Source: Pseudooceanicola onchidii
GTDB lineage: Bacteria; Pseudomonadota; Alphaproteobacteria; Rhodobacterales; Rhodobacteraceae
Assembly: GCF_004959925.1 (NCBI RefSeq)
Contig: NZ_SPUW01000001.1
Location: 1,178,001-1,242,000, forward strand
Length of the DNA stretch: 64,000 nucleotides
Reading direction: 5' to 3'
Position numbers and translations under genes: made by a program. Below are positions 55,645 to 64,000 of the stretch, piece after piece (position 1 is the first letter of the stretch; each line of letters begins with the position of its first letter). Under the pieces are notes generated by a model that was not told the origin of the DNA, did not search any database, and saw only the letters and a program-made list of their open reading frames with translations.

Positions 55645-57999
55645 ATGTTGTTCGGTCTAGACGGGGTCGAAATCGGCCTGATCATCGTGTTCCTGAGCCT
55701 GTTCTCGGGAATTCTCTCTGGCTTCCCGGTGGCCTTCGCCATCCCGGGGGCGGGCCTGATCTCCTTCGCGGTGATCGCATGGCTCGACACTCAGGGGCTT
55801 CTTATCCACGAGGCCATCGACCAAGGGTCGCAGGCCTTCCGGGATCTGGTCAATTCGGGGGTCAATCGCGACGCGATCTCGCACTTCCGGTACCCGGATC
55901 TGCCGACCATCGCACAGCCGGTCTTCGACCGGGGCTGGGAAACCGCGATGGACCGCAACCTGTCGTTCATCGTGAACCGCATGAACGAACGCGTCTTTGC
56001 TGGCCAGTCCATCGAGACGCTGCTGGCGGTGCTGATGTTCGTCATGATGGGCATTACGCTGGAACGGTCCAAGATCGCGAACGATCTGCTGACCACCATG
56101 GCGCGCGTCTTCGGTCCGCTGCCCGGCGGTCTGGCCGTGTCCGTGGTTGTCGTGGGCGCCTTCCTTGCCGCGTCGACCGGTATCGTCGGTGCGACCGTGG
56201 TGACCATGGGTCTGCTGTCGCTGCCCACCATGCTTCGCAACGGCTATTCGCCGGAACTGTCGACCGGGGTCATCGCGGCCTCGGGTACGCTTGGGCAGAT
56301 CATCCCGCCGTCGATCGTGATCGTCCTGCTGGGCACGCTGGCCGGGGATCTTTACTCCTCTGCCCAGGAAACGCGTGCGCAGCTCTATGGCTGCACCGAC
56401 GCGCTGACCTATCTGGGACGCCCGGCGGTCGTTTCGGTCGGGACGCTGTTCCAGGCGGCGTTGCTGCCGGGCATCCTGCTGGCGGTTCTCTATGCCGGCT
56501 ATGCCTTCGTCTACGCCATGCTGAACCCCTCCAAGGCGCCGGCCGTCCATATCGACAACCCGGACGGAGAGGTCATCACCCGCACAGAGGGCCTGACCTG
56601 GTTCCTCGCCATGCCGGTCCTCATCATCGGGGGCCTGATGCTGGCGGCCGAAGGTGGCCTGATCGGCGGACAGGATGCGACCGTGTCGAACTACACCCAG
56701 GTCGAACGTCTGGATGCCCTGCGCACCAACGTCAGCCCCGAGTGTAAGGCGGCCATGATCGAACTGCACGGCCAGTCCCGTTGGGATGAATCCGTCGCAG
56801 CCCGTGAGGCCCTGAAGGAGTCGGGTGGAACCGAGGAGTCGCGGGAACTGACCGCCGAGGAGATCACCGCGGCCCGGGCCGAAAAGATCGCCAACGCGGC
56901 GCCTGTGGGCTCCGGCGTGGCAACGCTCTTTGGTCTGGTCCTGCTGACGCTGGCGATCGCACGCGGCGTGAAGCCCTCGGCCTCGGCCGGACCGCTTCTG
57001 GTCGGTGTCGCGGGCGTTGCGCTGGCCTTTGCGCTCGACGCGCTTTGGATCCATCCGGGCATGACTGGCGCATCCAAGGTCGCGATCCTGATCGTGCCGC
57101 TGCTGATCACGCTGTGGTCGCTCAAGCATGCCTCGGTCCGGATGGCGGAAAACGACCTGATCCGCGTGGTCTTCCCGCCGCTGGTCCTGATCATCGCCGT
57201 GCTGGGGTCCATCCTGGGCGGCATCACCAACCCGACGCCTGCCGCGGCGCTTGGGGCCGGTGGTGCGATCATGCTGGCGGCCTATCGCAAGCTGAAGGAT
57301 GAAGGTGGCTCGGGCCAGTTCATCATCTGGGCGACGCTGGCGCTGGCGGCGCTGATCCTGATCGGGATCAACTTCGACCTGCGGATGAACCAGTCCGTCG
57401 TCACAGCCGGCAACGTCGTGGGCTTTGTCGTCGCCTATGCCGCCTACATGGTGGCGGGCATCGGCCTGATCTACGCCTGTATCGTGCTGTTCCGGAACGG
57501 CGTTCTGCAGCCGATCGTGCGTGAGACGGCCAAGGTGACCTCGATGGTCTTCACCATCCTGATCGGCTCGCAGCTTCTCAACCTCGTGGTGATCTCCTTC
57601 GGGGGCGAGCACTACATCCAGCAGTTCCTGCGCTCGTTCGACAACGAATTCACGGTCTTCCTGCTGGTGATGCTGGTGCTGTTCCTGCTGGGCTTCGTGC
57701 TCGACTTCCTGGAAATCATCTACATCGTCGTGCCGATCGTCGGTCCCGTCATCTATGGCGGATCCTTCGACCCCAAGTGGGTGACGATCATGATCGCGGT
57801 GAACCTGCAGACGTCCTTCCTGACCCCGCCGTTCGGCTTCGCGCTGTTCTATCTGCGCGGCGTGGCACCGGCGTCTGTCACCACGGGACATATCTATCGC
57901 GGGATCATTCCCTTCGTGCTGATCCAGGTGGCGGGCCTTGCCCTGCTGTGGTTCGCACCGGGGATCGTGACGATCGTGCCGGATCTGATCGGCCGTTAA
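55645..57999 (+). CDS. TRAP transporter large permease subunit (DctM), extended
   Basis: 784-residue Na+-driven permease. Twelve or more hydrophobic segments flank the DctM core with FVMMGITLERSKIANDLL, GATVVTMGLLSLPTM, SGTLGQIIPPSIVIVLLG and C-terminal TSFLTPPFGFALFYLRG. A hydrophilic stretch of about 80 residues (345-425, with ECKAAMIELHGQSRWDES) interrupts the membrane part. Ordinary DctM is about 430 residues, so this is the large variant seen with TakP-type systems. Confidence 0.92.
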   Translation: MLFGLDGVEIGLIIVFLSLFSGILSGFPVAFAIPGAGLISFAVIAWLDTQGLLIHEAIDQGSQAFRDLVNSGVNRDAISHFRYPDLPTIAQPVFDRGWETAMDRNLSFIVNRMNERVFAGQSIETLLAVLMFVMMGITLERSKIANDLLTTMARVFGPLPGGLAVSVVVVGAFLAASTGIVGATVVTMGLLSLPTMLRNGYSPELSTGVIAASGTLGQIIPPSIVIVLLGTLAGDLYSSAQETRAQLYGCTDALTYLGRPAVVSVGTLFQAALLPGILLAVLYAGYAFVYAMLNPSKAPAVHIDNPDGEVITRTEGLTWFLAMPVLIIGGLMLAAEGGLIGGQDATVSNYTQVERLDALRTNVSPECKAAMIELHGQSRWDESVAAREALKESGGTEESRELTAEEITAARAEKIANAAPVGSGVATLFGLVLLTLAIARGVKPSASAGPLLVGVAGVALAFALDALWIHPGMTGASKVAILIVPLLITLWSLKHASVRMAENDLIRVVFPPLVLIIAVLGSILGGITNPTPAAALGAGGAIMLAAYRKLKDEGGSGQFIIWATLALAALILIGINFDLRMNQSVVTAGNVVGFVVAYAAYMVAGIGLIYACIVLFRNGVLQPIVRETAKVTSMVFTILIGSQLLNLVVISFGGEHYIQQFLRSFDNEFTVFLLVMLVLFLLGFVLDFLEIIYIVVPIVGPVIYGGSFDPKWVTIMIAVNLQTSFLTPPFGFALFYLRGVAPASVTTGHIYRGIIPFVLIQVAGLALLWFAPGIVTIVPDLIGR

Positions 58000-58026
58000 G
58001 GTAGATCAACAGACTGTTTACGTGGC

Positions 58027-58070
58027 GGCAGGCCGCCCGGGGATTGCCCCGGGCGGCCTGCCTCTTTATT
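58027..58070 (+). terminator. Terminator of the TRAP operon
   Basis: A perfect 16-bp stem, GGCAGGCCGCCCGGGG (58027-58042) with its complement at 58047-58062, 4-nt loop, followed by TCTTTATT. Confidence 0.93.
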
Positions 58071-58106
58071 GCCATAGTTATTAATGACTTAAATTATGGA
58101 TGCTTG

Positions 58107-59384
58107 ATGTATAAATTCGGATCTCTTGCTCTTGTCGCGTTGATGGGCACCACCGCACAGGCGGATGTCATCCAGCTTGGCGTCAACACCGATGTCGCCC
58201 AGACCTTCTTCTACAATGGCCCGACGCCGAACGAAGCTTACACCCACCCGAACGAGGTCACGGACTATCCGTTTTTCCAGCAGTACGTAGAGTCGGTCTA
58301 CGAGGCGGGTCTGTGGACCGAAAGCGAGCTGAACCTGAGCCTCGACTACGCTCCGCAGGAAATCACCAGCTTTGGTCGGCTTGAGGCGATCTGGACCTTC
58401 GACGACGTCGCACTGGCGCAGGATCTGACGGGCTATACCGATCAGGACGGCACGGTCATCGGGTCGTATGACCTGAATTCGACCTTCCAGATCACCACCC
58501 AGCTTGGCGACAAGGACAGCACCGTGTCGAACGGCGTCAACGTGCTGGCCGTCAACAACATGGACGTCGGCGACGGCCAGATGCTTGACGTGATCGGCAT
58601 CCAGGCACTGCTGCCCCCGACCAATCCGGACGAAGACAATTTCGGCGTGCTGCTGATGCTCAGCGGCGGGTCCAACTGGTTCGAGGACGCGGCGACCTCC
58701 GGGGAGAAGCTTGACCTGACGACCCTTGAGCGCGCGGCCGTGATGTACGAGCTGCAGCATTTCGAGGATCGCGCGGATGACTACGTGCTCTATTCCGTCG
58801 AGATCAACGGCGAAGTCGGCCGTGACCAGATGAAGTACCGCAACTTCGGCGCCGCAGACGGATCCTCCGAAGACGCGCCGCTGCTGCCCGAGGTGATCGA
58901 AAGCAACGAAGACGGCGCGCCGTCCTTCAGCTTTGACCTGTCCGACGTCGACACCGACAGCCAGATGGTCTTCATCGATCCCGAAATCGCCGTGGGCTAC
59001 ACCTACACACTCGACGGCGGCAAGGAGATCTCGGCGATCCAGGCTCCGACCCTGGCGGCTGTCGATGACGCAGACGGCTATCTGGTGACGCTGCCGAACG
59101 GCACGACCTTCCGCATCCAACCCGGCGAGATCAAGGTGCTGGATGCCCCGGTGACCTCGTTCACGCTGTCGGACATCGATCCGCTGCTCGGTCTTGATCC
59201 GCTGGACCAGACGACCTTTGTCCTTGGGATGCAGCTGAGCGGGCAGGGCGATGCCTTCCTGACGCAGACGGCCATCGTGATCGACACCGACACCCCGGCG
59301 GTTCCGCTGCCTGCCGGGATCGTCCTTCTGGCCTCGGGCGTGGCGGGCCTTGGCTTTGCGCGTCGCCTGCGGAAAGCGGCCTGA
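58107..59384 (+). CDS. Secreted protein with VPLPA-CTERM sorting signal
   Basis: 425-residue protein of unknown function. It has a signal peptide (KFGSLALVALMGTTAQAD), an Asp/Thr-rich beta-like body, and a C terminus VPLPAGIVLLASGVAGLGFARRLRKAA-type: the VPLPA motif, one membrane helix and a basic tail. That is a VPLPA-CTERM signal, in which an exosortase cuts and anchors or releases the protein, often with exopolysaccharide. The body lists many Asp residues that could bind Ca2+. ATG at 58107 has no clear ribosome site, and ATG at 58099 or nearby cannot be excluded. The next gene starts one base after the stop. Confidence 0.75.
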   Translation: MYKFGSLALVALMGTTAQADVIQLGVNTDVAQTFFYNGPTPNEAYTHPNEVTDYPFFQQYVESVYEAGLWTESELNLSLDYAPQEITSFGRLEAIWTFDDVALAQDLTGYTDQDGTVIGSYDLNSTFQITTQLGDKDSTVSNGVNVLAVNNMDVGDGQMLDVIGIQALLPPTNPDEDNFGVLLMLSGGSNWFEDAATSGEKLDLTTLERAAVMYELQHFEDRADDYVLYSVEINGEVGRDQMKYRNFGAADGSSEDAPLLPEVIESNEDGAPSFSFDLSDVDTDSQMVFIDPEIAVGYTYTLDGGKEISAIQAPTLAAVDDADGYLVTLPNGTTFRIQPGEIKVLDAPVTSFTLSDIDPLLGLDPLDQTTFVLGMQLSGQGDAFLTQTAIVIDTDTPAVPLPAGIVLLASGVAGLGFARRLRKAA

Positions 59385-59385
59385 G

Positions 59386-59955
59386 ATGATCCGCAGCCTC
59401 GTCACGCTGGCCTTCTGTGCCCTGGCGACCCATGCCGGGGCTGTGGACCAGAACGACCGCTACGCGGTCAAGGGCCCCGGCAAGCTCAAGTGCGGCACCT
59501 TCGCCGCGCTTGATCCCACCCACGAACACGTGCGCGACGCGGGCGTCTGGCTGACCGGGTACTTCACCGCGCACAACCGCCTGCTGCGTGAGACCTATGA
59601 CCTGCTGCCCTGGCAGACCCCGGGCACGGTCCTGGCGCTGGCGGCGCAATACTGCCGCGCCCACCCCGAGGCGCAGCTGAACGACGCGGCGGCCGAACTG
59701 GTGGGTTACATGGCATCCCGGCGCGTGACCGAAGAAGCGCCAGGCGTCGTGCTGCGCAGTGGCGGCAGCGTGACCGTCGTCTATGCGCCGATCGTGGAAG
59801 ATATCCGCGACGCGCTGCGCGAGGCCGGGCAGGACCTTGGCCCCGATGCCGAGGATCTTGAGGCCGCGCTGAAGCTGTACCAGCAGGCACAGGATCTGCC
59901 GGTCACCGGCATCCCGGATCAACCCACGCTTCTGAAGCTTCTCGCCGATCGCTGA
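59386..59955 (+). CDS. Periplasmic protein with HdeA-like and peptidoglycan-binding regions
   Basis: 189-residue exported protein (signal SLVTLAFCALATHAGA). Residues about 35-110 contain LKCGTFAALDPTHEHVRDAGVWLTGY and VLALAAQYCRAHP, a spacing of two cysteines reminiscent of the HdeA acid-stress chaperones. Residues 140-185 (EDLEAALKLYQQAQDLPVTGIPDQPTLLKL) resemble a PG_binding_1 domain. Neither match is strong. It starts one base after the VPLPA-CTERM gene, so the two may work together at the envelope. Confidence 0.65.
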   Translation: MIRSLVTLAFCALATHAGAVDQNDRYAVKGPGKLKCGTFAALDPTHEHVRDAGVWLTGYFTAHNRLLRETYDLLPWQTPGTVLALAAQYCRAHPEAQLNDAAAELVGYMASRRVTEEAPGVVLRSGGSVTVVYAPIVEDIRDALREAGQDLGPDAEDLEAALKLYQQAQDLPVTGIPDQPTLLKLLADR

Positions 59956-59970
59956 GATCCTGAAAACGCG

Positions 59971-60008
59971 AAACGCCTGATCCCCGGATCAGGCGTTTTC
60001 GTTTTCAC
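59971..60008. terminator. Bidirectional terminator between convergent genes
   Basis: AAACGCCTGATCC (59971-59983) and GGATCAGGCGTTT (59986-59998) form a 12-13 bp stem flanked by A- and T-rich bases on both sides (TTTTCGTTTTC on the plus strand). It serves the 59386 gene and the convergent bpt gene. Confidence 0.88.
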
Positions 60009-60021
60009 ACGGGGTGTCGTG

Positions 60022-60840
60022 TCAGCCGCGCGGCGACCGCAGATCGGGAAGCGAGATATTCGCGACCTGTTCCGCGATCGGATCGGTCTTGAGGGGGTGG
60101 CGTTCGCTGTCGTAATCCGCCGGGTCGCGCATCTTGTTCCAGCGCCCGCCAACGTACAGCTCAAGCCCCTTGAACTTGGCCTTGTAGCCCATCTTGGGCG
60201 ATCCCGGCACCCAGTAGCCCAGGTAGACATAGGGCAGCCCGGCCTCACGCGCGATTTCGATGTGATCGAGGATCATGTAGGTGCCCAAGGAGTCAGCCTG
60301 GCGGGCGGGATCGTAGAAGGAATAGACCATCGACAGCCCGTCATCGAGCACATCCGTCAGCGCCGCGGCCGTCAGACCGTTGCGGCCGTCCACGTATTCG
60401 ATGACGCGCGACCGGATCGGCGTTTCCTCGATCATCGCGGCAAATTCGAAGACATCCATGTCGGCCATACCGCCCGTGGCATGGCGCGCCTCGAGGTAGT
60501 CGCGGAACAGGTCATACTGTTCCTCGGTCGCCCAGGGCGAGGTCGCACGGCGACTCAGGCCCGCATTCTTCTTCCAGGTGCGCTTCTGGCTCTTGGTGGG
60601 CGCGAAGGCCTCGACGTCGATGCGGGCCGACAGGCAGGCGGCGCAATCGGCACAGGACGGGCGGTACAGCACGTTCTGCGACCGGCGGAACCCCTGTTTT
60701 GACAAGGTATCGTTCAGCCGCGAGGCCCCTTCGCCCGTCAGGGACGTGAACAACTTCCTCTCCATCCGGCCCTCAAGGTAGGGGCAGGGCTGTGGGGCCG
60801 TCACATAGAATTGCGGCGTCAGCGGAAGAGAGTGGCGCAT
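60022..60840 (-). CDS. bpt: Aspartate/glutamate leucyltransferase Bpt
   Basis: L/F-transferase relative of the Ate1 family: attaches Leu (from Leu-tRNA) to N-terminal Asp or Glu, tagging proteins for ClpS/ClpAP. The 272-residue protein has [14 protein letters not shown], the cysteine cluster [34 protein letters not shown] and [20 protein letters not shown], all diagnostic. Length is normal. Confidence 0.93.
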   Translation of the reverse strand: MRHSLPLTPQFYVTAPQPCPYLEGRMERKLFTSLTGEGASRLNDTLSKQGFRRSQNVLYRPSCADCAACLSARIDVEAFAPTKSQKRTWKKNAGLSRRATSPWATEEQYDLFRDYLEARHATGGMADMDVFEFAAMIEETPIRSRVIEYVDGRNGLTAAALTDVLDDGLSMVYSFYDPARQADSLGTYMILDHIEIAREAGLPYVYLGYWVPGSPKMGYKAKFKGLELYVGGRWNKMRDPADYDSERHPLKTDPIAEQVANISLPDLRSPRG

Positions 60841-61061
60841 GAGGTCAAGTTTGGCAGCAGCTTACAGGTTCGAAACGATACATAGGTCAGGCGACATGTC
60901 AAAGGTAGTTGGAGAGTTACGCCGACCAAGGTAAAAAAGTTGCGACTTCTCAGACGATTGTATCGCGTTGTCCTGCTGGCTTACCGCCCGCTGTGCGGAA
61001 GGTAAATACACCCGGACAATCTCCGGGTGTATTCTTGGACGGATTGTTTCCGGATTCGCGG
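60841..61061. other. Gene-free gap between bpt and the RDD gene
   Basis: Holds the bpt promoter region and a hairpin at 61005-61033: AATACACCCGG and CCGGGTGTATT with a 7-nt loop, then TTTACCTT on the minus strand, a weak terminator for the RDD gene. No gene seen. Confidence 0.5.
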
Positions 61062-61508
61062 TTATAACCCGGCGCGGCGATTGATTGCCACGGTTCCGAA
61101 AACATTGTCGGTCAGCCCCTGCTTGCGGGCGCCGGTCAGCATCAGCCCGATCGAGATCACCTGAAGGATCGGGAAGGCCAGCGAGATCGTGTAGCCAAGC
61201 GTATGCATGAAGGCCATTCCGGCATCCAGCCTCCGGCCGTAGCCGTCGCGCAATTCGATCGCCATCAGGCGCATGCCCCAGGTGGCCGATCCGTTGGCGA
61301 TGGTCGTCCAGCGGTAAAGAAAACCAAGGATCAGGAACAGCACCGGCAGGAAGAACAGGCCGATGAAGGCGGTGAAGGGAATGATGACGGCGACCAGCAG
61401 CCCGATCAGCACCGCGTCCACGACCCAGGCCAGCAGGCGCTTGACCGGGACGTCGGCATAGAACTCCGGCTGGTGGTAGGGATCGGGAAGGGACCAGGTG
61501 TCGGTCAT
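61062..61508 (-). CDS. RDD-family membrane protein
   Basis: 148 residues with three to four membrane helices and the RDD signature: VKRLLAWVVDAVLIGLLVAV (Arg, then Asp) at about residues 23-42 and GLFFLPVLFLILGFLYRW. RDD proteins are of unclear function; some act as Na+/H+ antiporters in halophiles. It lies downstream of a DUF2852 gene in the same direction, 77 bp apart. Confidence 0.82.
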   Translation of the reverse strand: MTDTWSLPDPYHQPEFYADVPVKRLLAWVVDAVLIGLLVAVIIPFTAFIGLFFLPVLFLILGFLYRWTTIANGSATWGMRLMAIELRDGYGRRLDAGMAFMHTLGYTISLAFPILQVISIGLMLTGARKQGLTDNVFGTVAINRRAGL

Positions 61509-61585
61509 CGGTGTCTCCGTCGAGGATGGGGAAAGGGGGCCGGCATGGCCCCCCGGGGTCGTCAGTGTGAAGATCGGGCCGAAGA

Positions 61586-62032
61586 TCAGGCGTCTTCGTC
61601 TTCGCGGGTTTCTTCACGTGCCTTGCGGGCCCGTTCGTCCATGAACTGGTCGAACTCGGTCTTGTCCTTGGCTTCCCGCAGACGTTCAAGGAAGCTTTCG
61701 AACTGTTCCTGTTCGTCTTCCAGGCGGCGCAGGGTTTCCGCTTTGTAGGCGTCGAAGGCCGAGTTGCCCGAGGTCTTCATCGCGGCAAAGCCCGAACGGC
61801 GCATTTCGTGCTGGCGACCGGCACGGCGGCAGGATTTCGAGAACATGCGTTTACTCCAGATCATGTAGGCAAGAAGGGCGAGACCGGCGGGCCAGAAGAA
61901 GACAAAGCCGAGGACCATCGCGGCGATCCACGCACCTTTGCCCTTGCGGTCGAGCCAGGCCTCGGATTTGGACAGCCAGCCCATATGGCGGGTATCCTGT
62001 CCTTCGTAGGCAGTGGCGGCGGCGGGGGTCAT
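61586..62032 (-). CDS. DUF2852 membrane protein
   Basis: 148-residue protein starting MTPAAATAYEGQD after GGAGTACCGAC. One or two hydrophobic segments (GAWIAAMVLGFVFFWPAGLALLAYMIW) are followed by a basic patch (KSCRRAGRQHEMRRSG) and a C-terminal coiled coil ending in a run of acidic residues (EETREDEDA). This is the DUF2852 layout common in alphaproteobacteria; function unknown. Its promoter region holds two matching dyads (62057-62077 and 62115-62135). Confidence 0.8.
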   Translation of the reverse strand: MTPAAATAYEGQDTRHMGWLSKSEAWLDRKGKGAWIAAMVLGFVFFWPAGLALLAYMIWSKRMFSKSCRRAGRQHEMRRSGFAAMKTSGNSAFDAYKAETLRRLEDEQEQFESFLERLREAKDKTEFDQFMDERARKAREETREDEDA

Positions 62033-62056
62033 GTCGGTACTCCGTGTTTGTGTCTG

Positions 62057-62135
62057 AATGTGAATGCTTTTCACATTGAATAGATTGGCACGACGGAAGC
62101 CCCCCGCAAGGGGTGATGTGAACGATTTTTACATT
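62057..62135. promoter_or_regulatory. Two dyad operators in front of the DUF2852 gene
   Basis: AATGTGAA-N5-TTCACATT (62057-62064 and 62070-62077) is a perfect 8-bp dyad. GATGTGAA-N5-TTTACATT (62115-62122 and 62128-62135) repeats the same 8-5-8 layout with two deviations from symmetry. The sites are 58 bp apart, between ybaK and the DUF2852 gene. I cannot name the regulator. Confidence 0.55.
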
Positions 62136-62143
62136 TTTCGATA

Positions 62144-62611
62144 TTAGGTAGTGAAGTCAGCAGCTTGCGCGCCGGAAATTTCCGGAAGTACGGCGGATTT
62201 CAGCGAAAAGACGTGGTGCGGTGTGCCTGCGGCGGCCCAGATCACATCGAACTCAAGCAGCCTCGGGTCGATCCAGGCGCGGATCGGGTTCAGGTGACCG
62301 ACCGGGGCGACGCCGCCGATCGCAAACCCGGTCTGGGCGCGGATCAGCGCGGCATCGGCCTTGGTCAGGGCCTCGCCCGCGACGGCACTGGCCTTGTCGG
62401 CGTCCACCATGTTGCCACCCGCCGTCAGGAACAGCAGCGCCGCGCCGCTGTCGACCCCCGCAAAGATGATGGACTTGGCGATCTGGTCGATCTCGCAGCC
62501 CACGCCATCCGCCGCCTGTTGCGCCGTCTTGGCCTGGCCAAGTTCGACGATCTCTGTCTCGATCCCCGCCGCCTCAAGCGCGCGGATCACCCGTTTCATG
62601 CTCTTGCTCAT
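62144..62611 (-). CDS. YbaK/ProX-family aminoacyl-tRNA deacylase
   Basis: 155-residue editing domain that hydrolyses mischarged aminoacyl-tRNA in trans. It has AKTAQQAADGVGCEIDQIAKSIIFAG with the conserved Lys, LFLTAGGNMVDADKAS, and GFAIGGVAPVGHLNPI, the YbaK/EbsC core. Start MSKSMKR at 62611. Which tRNA it clears is not visible. Confidence 0.88.
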   Translation of the reverse strand: MSKSMKRVIRALEAAGIETEIVELGQAKTAQQAADGVGCEIDQIAKSIIFAGVDSGAALLFLTAGGNMVDADKASAVAGEALTKADAALIRAQTGFAIGGVAPVGHLNPIRAWIDPRLLEFDVIWAAAGTPHHVFSLKSAVLPEISGAQAADFTT

Positions 62612-62675
62612 GGCGCGCAATCTGCCCCGCGCGGGGGCCATTGACCAGCCCCCCGATCACGGTGAATGTCGGGCC

Positions 62676-64000
62676 ATGAGCTTTGCCGATCGCCTGACCC
62701 GCACCCCCCGCCCGCATGATCCCGACCGCGCCGCCGACGCTCGCGCGGCGCTGGACCTGCCCGGGCCGGTCGGGGCACTGATCGAAGGGGCAGGGGGATC
62801 CAGCCCCTACCTTCTGTCGCTGATCCAGAAGGAGGGCGATTGGATCGGCGCGGCGCTGGACGACCCCGAGGCCGCGCTGGCTGCCGAATTCGACCGGTTG
62901 CGCGGTGTGGACACCCCGCTGAAGCCCGCGTTGCGTCAGGGCAAGCGGCGGGTTGCGCTGCTGATCGCGCTGGCCGATCTGGGCGGCGTCTGGCCTTTGG
63001 AAAGGGTCACCGGCACGCTGACCGATTTTGCCGATCTTGCCTGCCAGCTGGCGATGACCGATGCGCTGGCCCCGCTGATCCGGCGCGGCAAGATCCCCGG
63101 CATGACCGAGGATGACCTGGAGAGCGGCGCGGGGCTGTTCCTGCTGGCCATGGGCAAGATGGGGGCAGGAGAGCTCAACTACTCCTCGGACATCGACCTG
63201 ATCAGCCTGTTCGACGAGGCGCGGTTCGACGAGGACGGCTATCTCGAGGCGCGGCCCGCCTTCATCCGCGCCACCCGGACACTGGCCGCCACCCTGTCGG
63301 ACATCACCGAGGACGGCTATGTCTTCCGCACCGACCTGCGGCTGCGCCCCGATCCGTCGGTGACGCCGGTGTCGCTGTCGATGGAGGCGGCCGAACGCTA
63401 TTACGAAAGCCTGGGCCGAACGTGGGAACGCGCGGCCTATATCAAGGCGCGTCCCTGCGCCGGCGATCTGGAGGCGGGCGAGCGGTTCCTGACCGACCTC
63501 AAGCCCTTTGTCTGGCGGCGACATCTGGATTTCGCGGCAATCCAGGATGCGCATGACATGCGGCTGGCCATTCGCGACCACAAGGGACACCACGGCGCGA
63601 TCAGCCTGCCCGGCCACGACATGAAGCTGGGGCGCGGCGGCATCCGCGAGATCGAATTCTTCGCCCAGTTCCACCAGATCATCGCCGGCGGCCGCGATCC
63701 CGACCTGCGCGTGCGCCGCACGGTCGAGGCGCTGTCCCTGATCGGCGATCGCAACTGGGCCCCGACCGAGATCACGGCGCGGCTGGCCGATCATTACCGG
63801 GTGCTGCGCGACGTCGAACACCGCATCCAGATGGTCAACGACGCCCAGACCCACGCCCTGCCGACCAGCGACGACGGAATCGACCGCATCGCCGCCCTGT
63901 CGGACATGGACCCGGCTGCCTTTCGCCGCGAATTGCGCGACCGGCTTGAGGACGTGCATTCCACCTGTGAAACCTTCTTTGCGCGTGAAAAGCAGGGCCA
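62676..64000 (+). CDS. glnE: Glutamine synthetase adenylyltransferase GlnE, truncated by window edge
   Basis: Bifunctional adenylyltransferase/adenylyl-removing enzyme that tunes glutamine synthetase to nitrogen status. The frame runs open from the ATG at 62676 (MSFADRLTRTPRPHD) to the end of the window, about 441 residues of an expected 900-1000. It contains the first nucleotidyltransferase domain: AMGKMGAGELNYSSDIDLI, RTDLRLRPDPSVTPVSLSM, WERAAYIKARPCAGD and GRGGIREIEFFAQF. The second catalytic half lies beyond the edge. Confidence 0.95.
   Translation, partial: MSFADRLTRTPRPHDPDRAADARAALDLPGPVGALIEGAGGSSPYLLSLIQKEGDWIGAALDDPEAALAAEFDRLRGVDTPLKPALRQGKRRVALLIALADLGGVWPLERVTGTLTDFADLACQLAMTDALAPLIRRGKIPGMTEDDLESGAGLFLLAMGKMGAGELNYSSDIDLISLFDEARFDEDGYLEARPAFIRATRTLAATLSDITEDGYVFRTDLRLRPDPSVTPVSLSMEAAERYYESLGRTWERAAYIKARPCAGDLEAGERFLTDLKPFVWRRHLDFAAIQDAHDMRLAIRDHKGHHGAISLPGHDMKLGRGGIREIEFFAQFHQIIAGGRDPDLRVRRTVEALSLIGDRNWAPTEITARLADHYRVLRDVEHRIQMVNDAQTHALPTSDDGIDRIAALSDMDPAAFRRELRDRLEDVHSTCETFFAREKQG

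Overview
The window is chromosomal core DNA of an alphaproteobacterium of the family Rhodobacteraceae (Roseobacter group). The evidence is the GC-rich, three-fold GC-skewed codons, the sciP-ctrA tandem, a GTTC-N7-GTTC SOS box, an FNR-type box ahead of ALA synthase (hemA), a VPLPA-CTERM protein, and three copies of a 33-bp intergenic element of a kind I recall as common in roseobacter genomes. I see no phage, insertion sequence, CRISPR array, rRNA or tRNA gene.

Layout. 1-2.2 kb: start of a Tat-exported peptide ABC binding protein and an AraC regulator. 2.2-8.7 kb: miaA, then pyrH-frr-uppS-cdsA-dxr-rseP (translation recycling, undecaprenyl and phospholipid precursors, isoprenoids, site-2 protease). 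8.9-15.5 kb: a 43-residue membrane microprotein, then bamA-skp-fabZ-lpxA-lpxI-lpxB (outer-membrane assembly and lipid A); lpxD is not in this cluster. 15.6-18 kb: mnmA divergent from the cell-cycle pair sciP-ctrA. 18-22.6 kb: ligA-recG followed by a 40-residue membrane microprotein behind a perfect SOS box. 22.8-28.9 kb: a soluble chemoreceptor, a NifU-like scaffold, hisI, gluQ, trmFO and a MauG-type dihaem protein. 29-31 kb: crotonase, hotdog thioesterase, lipoprotein. 31.2-32.2 kb: rplM-rpsI. 32.5-34.5 kb: a 25-bp degenerate tandem repeat running into the 3' end of a membrane chemoreceptor. 34.6-40.8 kb: TetR, PPK2, alpha/beta hydrolase, metA, a P-loop protein, two EamA permeases. 41-45.1 kb: hemA with an FnrL-type box, rodZ, ispG. 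45.1-50.5 kb: two DsbA-like proteins, an M48 protease, an aminotransferase, an XRE regulator divergent from a conserved hypothetical. 50.5-53.2 kb: ilvN and ilvI behind a leader-peptide attenuator. 53.6-58 kb: TRAP transporter. 58-64 kb: VPLPA-CTERM protein, HdeA-like protein, bpt, RDD and DUF2852 membrane proteins, ybaK, and the start of glnE.

Most genes form short co-directional operons with 1-4 bp overlaps, and many units end in clear rho-independent hairpins. The most interesting signals are regulatory or very small: the SOS-controlled microprotein, the ilv leader peptide, the CtrA sites and GANTC motif in front of ctrA, the repeated operators around the XRE regulator and DUF2852 gene, the DnaA-box cluster between miaA and the AraC gene, and the tandem repeat that ends inside a chemoreceptor gene. 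All calls come from reading the sequence; no database search was run.
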